Source: CAZXVW01 sp964644025
Lineage (GTDB): Bacteria; Acidobacteriota; Terriglobia; Bryobacterales; Bryobacteraceae
Direction: 5' to 3'
NCBI GenBank assembly: GCA_964644025.1
Contig: CAZXVW010000212.1
Span: 1-6,699, forward strand
DNA length: 6,699 bases
Below, piece by piece: positions 1-6,081 of the stretch. The translations under genes and the position numbers were made by a program. The stretch's first letter is position 1; each line of letters begins with the position of its first letter. Under the pieces are notes generated by a model. The model was given only the letters and a program-made list of their open reading frames with translations. It ran no database searches and had not been told where the DNA came from.

Positions 1-756
1 GCGCTGTTCGTGTTGCCCTATTTGATCTATGCGGGAGGCACCGGCGATTTTCACTGGGCGGCGTTGGGGAAGCTGCTGGCGCTCGGCTGCGGTCCGCTGG
101 GGATTTACGCCGCCGCGCCGGTCCGCGATCGCGGGCGCATGAGCTGGCAGGACGCGGTGGTGATGCTCTGGCTGGCGCTCCCGGTTTTGTTCGGCTGGAT
201 CGGGGGCATCTGGAATGTGCCGATCAACCTGGATTTCATGGCGCGGCTGTTTGTCGTCAGCCTGGGCGCCTGGTCCTTCCTGTTCTGGCGCGGGATCGAG
301 GACGCCGGGTACGAATTCCGGTTTTCCGGTCGCGCGATCCGGCAAAGCCTGGTGCAGTTCGCCTCGTATGCGGTGATCGGGGCCCCCGCCGGGCTGGCGC
401 TGGAATTCATCGCCTGGAACCCGCAATGGCGGGGACCGGGGGCATTCTTTTTCGACCTGGTCACGATTTTTCTGTTCATCGGCGTCCCGGAAGAATTGCT
501 GTTCCGTGGTTTCCTGCAAAACCTGTTGGAGAAAAGCTGGAACGCGCGTTACCGGGCGCAAGCGGCCGCATCCGCTCTGTTCGGCCTGAGCCATATCCTG
601 CATGCGTCGTTTCCGAACTGGCGCTACGTGATGTTGGCGTCGGCGGCGGGCTGGTTTTATGGATCGGCTTACCGCAAGACCCGGAGTCTCATGGCTTCGG
701 CCACTACGCATGCCCTGGTCGATACGGTCTGGCGGACGTGGTTCACCAGGCCCTGA
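1..756 (+). CDS. CPBP family intramembrane glutamic endopeptidase, 5' end outside window
   Basis: Membrane-embedded protease of the CPBP (CAAX protease/Abi, Rce1-like) family, which cleaves substrates within or beside the membrane. The frame is open to the window edge (A-L-F before the GTG at position 10) and no ribosome site is visible, so the real start probably lies upstream. Counting from that GTG, about 248 residues contain several hydrophobic segments (roughly 50-70, 78-93, 115-135, 145-160, 185-198, 206-220). Motif 1 is VPEELLFRG with E161, E162 and R166. Motif 2 is FGLSH with H195. Motif 3 is THALVD with H234 and D238. All catalytic positions are kept, so it should be active. The C-terminal block NWRYVMLA...AGWFYG...THALVDTVW is typical of a CPBP subgroup. 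The stop lies 22 bp from the stop of a convergent, degenerate CPBP gene. The substrate cannot be predicted. Confidence 0.88.
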   Translation, partial: ALFVLPYLIYAGGTGDFHWAALGKLLALGCGPLGIYAAAPVRDRGRMSWQDAVVMLWLALPVLFGWIGGIWNVPINLDFMARLFVVSLGAWSFLFWRGIEDAGYEFRFSGRAIRQSLVQFASYAVIGAPAGLALEFIAWNPQWRGPGAFFFDLVTIFLFIGVPEELLFRGFLQNLLEKSWNARYRAQAAASALFGLSHILHASFPNWRYVMLASAAGWFYGSAYRKTRSLMASATTHALVDTVWRTWFTRP

Positions 757-778
757 GCAGACGAAGCGTTTCCCGCGG

Positions 779-1450
779 CTACCGGCGCAGGAAATACCCG
801 GCGCCCACGCGGAACCCGCGATGCCAGGCGATGGGCGTCACCCGGTACAGGATAGAGGAGAGGAGCGTCTGCAGCAGCGCCAGTCCCGGTACGCTGGGGA
901 TGCGGGTGAACAGGTGACACGACGCCGTTCCCCACACCAGCGTGGCCGGCGCCAGTACGGGGTTCGGCAGGTGAACCGCGCTGAACAAGATGCCCGCCAC
1001 GGCACAGCCGGCCGGAGAGGGGATGCGGGTTCGCCGGACGGGCTTACAAACCATGTTTTGGTAGGCGAGCTGTTGGATAACGGACCAGACAAGATAAACC
1101 CCGCCCCGGTAGAGTTCGGCCGGCAGCAGCAGACGCTCACCCTCGGCGAAAATCAGAGCCGCGACGCAGGCCAGGTAGCCGTAGCGCCACGAGATCAGGG
1201 AGCGGCGCAAGGCCGCCGTCCCGAAACCCACCGAGGACAATGTTTCCCGCCGAGCGGAAAACGCCGCCGCCATGGCCAGCGCCAAGGCCCCCAGAGCCAG
1301 ATAAGTCCACCAGGCCGGCCGGAACCATTCCACCAGTAAGACTCCGGCGGTGAAGCCGAGCGCTTCGGCCAGCGGCCGCCATTTCCGCCGGCTTTTCTTT
1401 CCCGGTGCCGAGACCATCCGTCCCCCCGCCTGAATCCATCCCCGCACCAC
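779..1450 (-). CDS. Divergent CPBP-like membrane protein lacking most catalytic residues
   Basis: A 223-residue integral membrane protein related to CPBP intramembrane proteases. A basic N-terminus (KKSRRKWR, 18-25) is followed by hydrophobic segments at about 28-42, 48-64, 91-103, 118-130, 147-160 and 188-202. The family core is recognisable in WSVIQQLAYQ, FSAVHLPNPVLAP and the C-terminal RVGAGY. The EExxxR motif reads Q126-Q127-xxx-Q131. H160 is kept, but the place where the second histidine normally falls reads LLQTLL (Q194). It may be a non-catalytic homologue, or a subfamily that naturally carries QQ. The GTG start at 1450 is preferred because GAGG overlapping the upstream stop lies 8 nt before it. 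ATG at 1417 is an alternative. It is the last gene of a three-gene operon, 10 nt after the TIM-barrel gene, so it is probably translationally coupled. Its role with the sugar enzymes is unknown. Confidence 0.72.
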   Translation of the reverse strand: MVRGWIQAGGRMVSAPGKKSRRKWRPLAEALGFTAGVLLVEWFRPAWWTYLALGALALAMAAAFSARRETLSSVGFGTAALRRSLISWRYGYLACVAALIFAEGERLLLPAELYRGGVYLVWSVIQQLAYQNMVCKPVRRTRIPSPAGCAVAGILFSAVHLPNPVLAPATLVWGTASCHLFTRIPSVPGLALLQTLLSSILYRVTPIAWHRGFRVGAGYFLRR

Positions 1451-1458
1451 CGGGCGGG

Positions 1459-1462
1459 CCTC
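1459..1462 (-). promoter_or_regulatory. Ribosome binding site overlapping upstream stop codon
   Basis: On the minus strand GAGG overlaps the TGA stop of the TIM-barrel gene (TGAGG) and lies 8 nt before the GTG at 1450. It supports the GTG start and coupled translation of the last operon gene. Confidence 0.5.
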
Positions 1463-2339
1463 ACACGGAGCCGGCGTACGCTTTGGCGACCTGCCGTTTC
1501 AAGAAGGCCAGGTCCCTGGCGATGGCGGACATCTCGTCCGCCGGGTGGTATTCCACGTGAAGCGAGATGGGACCGGAGAACCGCGCCCGGGCAAGGATCG
1601 AGAAGAAGCGCTCCCAGTCCACCATCCCTTCTCCGAGCGGGCACATCACAGCCCGCCATTTGCCGTCTTTCTTCTGCCAGTAAAAGTCCTTGACGGCCAC
1701 CATCCTGAGCCGCTTGAGCGCCAGGCGGAGATTCAGGTACCAGCCCGACTTGCCGCCCTCGATGGTGGCGTGGCACGGGTCGAAGTAGTAGCCGATCCAG
1801 CGGGGGTCGAGGTCGCGGATGATCTCGTGGATGTCCCAGACGGCATAGCCGACGTGGTCGCCCGAATGGTTGTGAAAGCCAGTGACCACGCGGTGTCTGG
1901 CGGCGAGCGCGACCAGTCCCGTGACCGCCTTACGCACCGCGGCGACTTTTTCGAGTATGTCCGCGTTCCCGTAACGCCAGTAGCCCAGCTTGAGGCGAGG
2001 GATTTTCAGGCGGGCGGCGGTGGCGAAGGTGGACGCGGCCGCCGGGTCTCCGGGCGAAACCAGCCCGGTGGTGATCATGGGCACCGAGAGGCCGTGGCCG
2101 CGGAGAGCGGCGATGGCTTTGGGCAGGTCCCGGGCGACGTTCTCCGGCAGCACGTGGCCTTTCGGGCGTACGGTGAGATCGACGCCGTCGAAGCCCAGCT
2201 TCTTGCAGGTCCGGCCGAGCTCGTCGTAGCCGAGTTCCGGGAGATGCTTGGAAAACAGGCAAAGCGGAGGCCGGGCCGGATTGTCCGCCGCCGCAAGCGG
2301 TGCGGTGGCGGCGGTGAGGAACAGTTCTCTTCGTGTCAT
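1461..2339 (-). CDS. Sugar phosphate isomerase/epimerase-like TIM barrel (AP endonuclease 2 / xylose isomerase-like), exported
   Basis: A 292-residue protein of the xylose-isomerase-like / AP-endonuclease-2 TIM-barrel superfamily, whose members use a divalent metal to isomerise, epimerise or eliminate sugars and related polyols. The N-terminus MTRRELFLTAATAPLAAA looks like a short Tat-type or Sec-type leader with cleavage near residue 18. Barrel motifs appear in order: LGFDGVDLTV (48-57), the strand ending GFHNHSGD (154-161), YYFDPCHA (185-191) with likely metal ligands D187 and H190, VAVKD (214-218), and LHVEYHP (260-266) with E263 as the C-terminal acidic ligand. Length and order match the family. 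The ATG at 2339 is preceded by GGGG (2349-2352) and begins 6 nt after the stop of the Gfo/Idh/MocA gene, so the two are co-transcribed. The exact substrate cannot be read from sequence. Hydroxypyruvate isomerase-like or 3-keto-sugar-acting functions are options. Confidence 0.88.
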   Translation of the reverse strand: MTRRELFLTAATAPLAAADNPARPPLCLFSKHLPELGYDELGRTCKKLGFDGVDLTVRPKGHVLPENVARDLPKAIAALRGHGLSVPMITTGLVSPGDPAAASTFATAARLKIPRLKLGYWRYGNADILEKVAAVRKAVTGLVALAARHRVVTGFHNHSGDHVGYAVWDIHEIIRDLDPRWIGYYFDPCHATIEGGKSGWYLNLRLALKRLRMVAVKDFYWQKKDGKWRAVMCPLGEGMVDWERFFSILARARFSGPISLHVEYHPADEMSAIARDLAFLKRQVAKAYAGSV

Positions 2340-2345
2340 GGCGGA

Positions 2346-3689
2346 TCACCCCAGTTTGTACGGCGCGCGATATTTGTAAAACAACCAGCGGTTCGCCTCT
2401 TCACTATTGGTGAAGCGCTCGCCGGCGGCGTCCCATTTCAGGTGTACGCCGGTGCGGTGGGCGATGTTGGCGATCAGCGTGGTGGCGGTTGAGATGTGGC
2501 CGGTCAGAATATCGCAGTTACATTTCTTGCGGCTCTTGACGCAATCGAGGAAGTTGCGGGTATGAAAAGCGGTGTCCTGGCTGCCCTCCATTTTCCGGGA
2601 TGCGATCAGCGGCTTGCGGACGCCTTTATTGGCCTTCTCGCCGGCCCGGTCGATCGGCGAGCGCGGGTAGCGAGGCCGGTCATTGATTGCCTCCGGCACC
2701 ACTTCCCAGCGCCGGCTGTGAATGTACATGGTGCCCTTGGTGCCGCGCAGCATCATCTCGGCGTTCTGAACGTTGCCGGGGGCGATGTTGCCGTCGCACT
2801 GGGAGAAGTTGAGGATGTGGCCGCCCTCGTATTCCCAGAGCACCTCGAGGGTGTCCGGGATTTCCCGGTTGTCCTCGATCACGTACTTGCCCCCGATGGC
2901 GGTGACCGAACTCGGGTACTCGAGGCCGATCGCCCAGCGGAGCATGTCCACGTAATGCACGCCGAAGTTCGAGAGCTGCCCGTTGGAGAAATTGTAGAAC
3001 CAGCGGAAGTTGTAAAAAGTCTTGTTCCGGTTGTAAGGCTGCAGGGGGGCCGGACCAAGCCAGTGGTCCCATATCCACTGGTCAGGCGGGTCGGTATCCG
3101 GGGGATTCCCGATGCCATGGGGCCATTCGTTCCGGTAATGGAAGCCGCGGGCCACCACCACGTGGCCGATGTAGCCGGAGCGGACCAGTTCGGCGGCCTC
3201 GGTCAGGAAAGGAGAGGAGCGGCGATGGATGCCCACCTGGGTGACGCGCCGGGTTTCCCGGGCCACCTGGACCATGCGGCGCCCCTCGTGGACGGTGAGG
3301 GAAAGCGGCTTTTCGACGTAGACGTCAAAGCCTGCCTTGCAGGCGTCGATGAACATGATGGCGTGCCAGTGGTCCGGCGTGCAGATCACTACGGCGTCCA
3401 TGCCCTTCAACTCGAGGAGCTTGCGGTAATCTTTGAAACGCTGCGGATGCAGGCCGCGCCTTGTTTCCTTGGCCTCGGCCCAGTCAAGGTAGTCGTCGCG
3501 AAGGTCGCACAAGGCGACGGTTTCCTGGTCTGCGTGTTCCAGGAAGGCGTCCTGGACCTGGTCGCCGCGGTTGCCGAGGCCGATGTAGCCCACCCGGACA
3601 CGGTCATTAGCGCCGAGAATCCGCGAGTAACTGGCCGCGGTGGCCAGGCCGGCAGCGCGAGTAAATTCCCTGCGAGTGAAATCGCTCAT
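2346..3689 (-). CDS. Gfo/Idh/MocA family NAD(P)-dependent oxidoreductase with Tat-type leader
   Basis: First gene of the operon, 447 residues from ATG 3689. It belongs to the Gfo/Idh/MocA family, which oxidises or reduces sugar hydroxyl/keto groups with NAD(P). The leader MSDFTRREFTRAAGLATAA contains a twin-arginine TRREF motif, expected for a cofactor-bearing protein exported folded. The Rossmann domain follows: VRVGYIGLGNRG (about 31-42), the acidic second strand CDLRDD, ICTPDHWHA (103-111), and the hallmark YVEKP (124-128) with the catalytic-type lysine. The C-terminal domain contains SNFGVHYVDMLRW (240-252). The histidine matches the usual catalytic His, but the residue four before it, often Asp, is Asn. 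ATGs at 3704 and 3695 are in frame, but GGAGA at 3698-3702 sits 8 nt before ATG 3689, so this start is preferred. The gene is 6 nt upstream of the TIM-barrel gene and divergent from the sulfatase. Confidence 0.92.
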   Translation of the reverse strand: MSDFTRREFTRAAGLATAASYSRILGANDRVRVGYIGLGNRGDQVQDAFLEHADQETVALCDLRDDYLDWAEAKETRRGLHPQRFKDYRKLLELKGMDAVVICTPDHWHAIMFIDACKAGFDVYVEKPLSLTVHEGRRMVQVARETRRVTQVGIHRRSSPFLTEAAELVRSGYIGHVVVARGFHYRNEWPHGIGNPPDTDPPDQWIWDHWLGPAPLQPYNRNKTFYNFRWFYNFSNGQLSNFGVHYVDMLRWAIGLEYPSSVTAIGGKYVIEDNREIPDTLEVLWEYEGGHILNFSQCDGNIAPGNVQNAEMMLRGTKGTMYIHSRRWEVVPEAINDRPRYPRSPIDRAGEKANKGVRKPLIASRKMEGSQDTAFHTRNFLDCVKSRKKCNCDILTGHISTATTLIANIAHRTGVHLKWDAAGERFTNSEEANRWLFYKYRAPYKLG

Positions 3690-3697
3690 CTGCATGT

Positions 3698-3702
3698 TCT
3701 CC
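3698..3702 (-). promoter_or_regulatory. Ribosome binding site deciding the oxidoreductase start
   Basis: GGAGA on the minus strand lies 8 nt before ATG 3689 but overlaps the region just after ATG 3704 and is only 2 nt from ATG 3695. The ATG at 3704 has no comparable site. This favours 3689 as the start and gives a leader that begins MSDFTRREF. Confidence 0.6.
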
Positions 3703-3730
3703 ATCGGGCACTGTGGATTGTGCCGGTGAT

Positions 3731-3742
3731 TACCGGCCGGTA
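3731..3742. promoter_or_regulatory. 12-bp perfect palindrome, candidate operator
   Basis: TACCGGCCGGTA is a perfect inverted repeat in the gap between the divergent operon and sulfatase gene. It lies 42 bp from the preferred oxidoreductase start and just downstream of a -10-like hexamer, where a repressor could block transcription. A 12-bp GC-rich palindrome can arise by chance in such a genome, so the operator role is only a suggestion. Confidence 0.3.
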
Positions 3743-3757
3743 TTGTGAAACATCCAT

Positions 3758-3763
3758 ACTATA
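3758..3763 (-). promoter_or_regulatory. Possible -10 hexamer of the minus-strand operon
   Basis: TATAGT on the minus strand matches five of six TATAAT positions. It sits in an AT-rich patch (about 3743-3780) that stands out in GC-rich DNA and lies about 70 bp before the oxidoreductase start. No convincing -35 box is seen at 16-18 bp spacing, so the call is weak. The same patch may serve the divergent sulfatase gene, but I found no good pair of hexamers for it. Confidence 0.25.
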
Positions 3764-3808
3764 TCTCTCCGATGCTCTATGGGGTACGGTTGCGGGACGA
3801 GCAAGCTG

Positions 3809-3892
3809 GGCGCTAGTCGCTGGCCGGTGGTCGCTGGTCGGTGGTCGCTGGTCGATGGTCGCTGGTCGATGGTCGCTAGTCGATGGTGGGTG
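3809..3892 (+). repeat. Tandem heptanucleotide repeat array (12 units, 14-bp superperiod)
   Basis: Twelve consecutive 7-bp units of form GTCGNTG, with a few changes: first GGCGCTA, third GCCGGTG, tenth GTCGCTA, last GTGGGTG. From unit 2 to unit 11 the fifth and sixth bases alternate between CT and GT or AT, so the true unit is a 14-mer, GTCGCTGGTCGRTG. It ends about 50 bp before the sulfatase start. Since 7 is not a multiple of 3, it translates in every frame into W/S/V-rich or R/P/T-rich 7-residue repeats, which explains spurious open frames here. Short heptanucleotide tandem repeats (STRR) are known in cyanobacteria and some other GC-rich bacteria. Function is unknown; it may be slipped-strand expansion or a protein-binding platform. 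Confidence 0.88.
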
Positions 3893-3927
3893 GTCTTTCA
3901 TGGGGGCCCACGGAGAAACAAAATCGT

Positions 3928-3933
3928 GAGAGG
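3928..3933 (+). promoter_or_regulatory. Ribosome binding site for the sulfatase gene
   Basis: GAGAGG lies 8 nt before the ATG at 3942 and only 2 nt before the in-frame ATG at 3936. The spacing favours translation from 3942. Confidence 0.5.
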
Positions 3934-3941
3934 CTATGGCT

Positions 3942-5471
3942 ATGCGGTCGTTTTTCTTGTTGGCAGGCGAATACGCCACGCGGCGGGTTGCGCTGGCGTT
4001 GGTCGTGGGATTGTTGGCCGGGGGCGCGGCAGCGGCGCCCGGGGCGGCTCAACCGAAGCCGCGCAAGCCAAACATCGTTTTGATTGTCGTCGACGATCTG
4101 GGCTACGGAGAGCTGAGCTGCCAGGGAAATCCGCAGGTTCCGACGCCGAATATCGATTCGATCGCCGCCGGCGGGGTGCGGTTTACCAACGGCTACGTCA
4201 GCGCGCCGGTCTGCTCGCCCTCGCGAGCGGGCTTCATGACGGGCCGGTACCAGACGCGGTTCGGGCACGAGTTCAACGCCATCGGCGTGCAGAACCGGGA
4301 AGAAGACATCGGGCTGCCGCTTCAGGAGAAGACACTGGCAGACCTGCTCAAGCGCGAGGGTTACGCCACCGGGCTGGTGGGCAAGTGGCACCTGGGCGCT
4401 TCCCGAGCCTATCAGCCGCTGCGCCGCGGCTTCGACGAATTCTACGGCTTCCTTCACGAGGGGCATTTCTACGTTCCTCCGCCGTATCGGGGCGTGATGA
4501 CGTGGTTCCGGGTGAGTTCGCTGCCGGAAGAGGCGGGAGAGCGGCTCATCCGGGGAAACTACGTCTTTTCCACCCACATGGGAAACACCGAGCCGCCTTA
4601 CGACCGGGAAAACCCGATCCTGCGCGGGTTCCAGCCAGTGGACGAGTCCGAGTACCTGACCGACGCCTGGGCGCGTGAAGCGGTGGCCTTTATCGGCCGG
4701 CACGCCACCGAACCCTTCTTTCTTTACCTGGCCTACAACGCTCCGCACAGCCCGATGCAGGCGACGCTCGCCTGGATGGAGAAGTTCCAGAGCATCGCCG
4801 ATATCCACCGGCGGATCTTCGCCGGGATGGTGGGCAACCTGGACGCCAGCATCGGCAAGGTGCTGGAAGCGCTGCGCCGGAACGGGCTGGAGGACAACAC
4901 GCTGGTGATCCTGTTCAGTGACAACGGCGGGCCGACCAGGGAGCTGACCTCGAGTAACGCGCCGTTGCGGGCGGGAAAAGGCCACGTTTATGAAGGCGGC
5001 ATCCGGATTCCTTTCCTCATCAAGTGGAAGGGCAGGCTTCCGGCTGGCAAAGTCTATGACCGGCCGGTGATCTCGCTGGATGTGGCGCCTACGGCGCTGG
5101 CGGCGGCCGGGGCCGGAGAACGGCTCCCGGACAATCTCGATGGGGTGGACTTGCTGCCGTATCTTACCGGCAAGAATTCCGGCGCTCCGCACCGGACGCT
5201 GTTCTGGCGATACGGCAATCGCGTGGCGCTGCGCGAGGGTGACTGGAAGCTGGTCCGCGAGCCGCGGCGGGGTCAGAAGACAGCTCCGTTCGAGCTTTAC
5301 AACCTGGCCGCCGATATCGGGGAGGGCCGGGACTTGGCCGCCGCGCACCCGGAGATTGTCAAACGGCTGGCAGCGGAGCTGGAGCGCTACAACCGCCAGA
5401 TGGCGGCGCCGCTCTGGCGAGGCCGGGGCAGCGGCGCGCGGAAGAACTGGCCGCTGGAGCTTGTCCGTTAG
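3942..5471 (+). CDS. Secreted type I (formylglycine) sulfatase, arylsulfatase-like
   Basis: Hydrolyses sulfate esters, probably on a glycan, in the periplasm or outside. It is 509 residues from ATG 3942; ATG 3936 is in frame but too close to the ribosome site (residues below are numbered from 3936). The N-terminus has an arginine pair, a hydrophobic stretch (19-34) and likely cleavage near AAAAPGAAQ. Then come NIVLIVVDDLGYGE (46-59) with metal ligands D53 and D54, and the signature CSPSR (C93-R97), whose cysteine is converted to formylglycine. GKWHLG (149-154) supplies K150 and H152, NAPHSP holds H271, SDNGG holds D329 and N330, and RAGKGHVYEGG holds K348. All active-site residues are present, so the enzyme should be functional if a formylglycine-generating enzyme exists elsewhere; none is in the window. 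C-terminal features (WRYGNRVALREGDWKLV, ELYNL) match the arylsulfatase A-like subdomain. It is divergent from the sugar-enzyme operon and stops 7 bp from the convergent DUF4276 gene. The substrate is not predictable. Confidence 0.95.
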   Translation: MRSFFLLAGEYATRRVALALVVGLLAGGAAAAPGAAQPKPRKPNIVLIVVDDLGYGELSCQGNPQVPTPNIDSIAAGGVRFTNGYVSAPVCSPSRAGFMTGRYQTRFGHEFNAIGVQNREEDIGLPLQEKTLADLLKREGYATGLVGKWHLGASRAYQPLRRGFDEFYGFLHEGHFYVPPPYRGVMTWFRVSSLPEEAGERLIRGNYVFSTHMGNTEPPYDRENPILRGFQPVDESEYLTDAWAREAVAFIGRHATEPFFLYLAYNAPHSPMQATLAWMEKFQSIADIHRRIFAGMVGNLDASIGKVLEALRRNGLEDNTLVILFSDNGGPTRELTSSNAPLRAGKGHVYEGGIRIPFLIKWKGRLPAGKVYDRPVISLDVAPTALAAAGAGERLPDNLDGVDLLPYLTGKNSGAPHRTLFWRYGNRVALREGDWKLVREPRRGQKTAPFELYNLAADIGEGRDLAAAHPEIVKRLAAELERYNRQMAAPLWRGRGSGARKNWPLELVR

Positions 5472-5478
5472 CAGGCCG

Positions 5479-6081
5479 CTATTGCTTCTCCGGGAAGCGG
5501 GCCAGGACGGTATCGAAGAGGCGCTTGCAGTTGGGAGCGGCGCGCCGGACTCGTTCGGGGTCGATCCGCATGAGAATCTGAGGGGCGTGCCTGGTCTTAT
5601 GGTAGGCCCCCTTCCGACAGTTCCGAGTTGCCTGTTCCAGCCCACGAAGAACGCCGGATTTGGGAATCTGCTCAACGTTCGGATTGCCGGGGAGAGAATT
5701 TTCCCGGAAATCATTTCCGTAAAAGAAACGAAGAGCTCCGCGGTCAGCCAGAAACCACGACTCCATCACCTCGACCATCCAGAAGACGCTCCGCCCGAGG
5801 TTGTGGCAACCAGCGGGCGGCTTCCAATCGTGGCGCTGCTGAAGCCGGCGGAGCAATTGCCCGTCATCCGGACCCTCGCTGTCCACCAGAAGAATATTCC
5901 AGGCTTCCGGATGCGACTGGAGGGCGTGGCAGAAGTCGGCCACGGCCTGAGCTTCCCCGGCCACCAGCCGAAACCGGCAGCGTTGCCGGCGGACTGTTTC
6001 CCGGATCTCGCGAAGGAACTGACTGATGCCTTGCCGAAGTTCCCGGTCCCCCTCGAAGTAAATCCGAAGCTCCGTTACCAT
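5479..6081 (-). CDS. DUF4276 family protein, ATPase partner with TOPRIM-like motifs
   Basis: A 200-residue cytosolic-type protein with no signal or membrane segment, recognised as DUF4276 from LLVDSEGP (64-71), VFWMVEVMESWFLAD (99-113), FYGNDF (120-125), LPGNPNVEQIPK (130-141), and ATRNCRKGAYHKTRHAP (151-167). RIDPERVR (172-179), AAPNCKRLF (181-189) and the overall length also fit. The first strand ends IYFEGDREL (E10, G11, D12) and the second acidic block is D67-S-E69, an order that recalls the E and DxD motifs of TOPRIM nucleases; that comparison is inference. The biochemical role is not established to my knowledge. The ATG at 6081 is chosen because the family-like sequence starts there, GGGAA (6085-6089) lies just before it, and it overlaps the ATPase stop as ATGGTAA. 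An in-frame extension to 6141 looks non-native. The pair likely forms a two-component system. Confidence 0.82.
   Translation of the reverse strand: MVTELRIYFEGDRELRQGISQFLREIRETVRRQRCRFRLVAGEAQAVADFCHALQSHPEAWNILLVDSEGPDDGQLLRRLQQRHDWKPPAGCHNLGRSVFWMVEVMESWFLADRGALRFFYGNDFRENSLPGNPNVEQIPKSGVLRGLEQATRNCRKGAYHKTRHAPQILMRIDPERVRRAAPNCKRLFDTVLARFPEKQ

Noticed and set aside
757..778. Terminator between the convergent CPBP genes
   Set aside because: The 22-bp gap has no stem-loop followed by a T run on either strand.
1545..2492. Open frame on the plus strand opposite the TIM-barrel gene
   Set aside because: Its residue make-up (V, G, R, E rich without hydrophobic pattern) is typical of antisense translation; the opposite strand carries a full conserved enzyme.
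3809..3892. CRISPR array or protein-coding repeat
   Set aside because: Units are 7 bp, directly abutting, with no spacers. Translation gives similar junk in all frames, so neither a CRISPR array nor a real repeat protein is supported.
2496..3929. Long open frame on the plus strand (477 codons) opposite the oxidoreductase gene
   Set aside because: It is antisense to a clear Gfo/Idh/MocA gene, has no recognisable domain, and its end runs into the heptamer array, giving a W/S/G repeat tail.
3876..5714. 612-codon open frame on the minus strand opposite the sulfatase
   Set aside because: It mirrors the sulfatase codons in GC-rich DNA and runs through parts of two unrelated genes, with no family motif.
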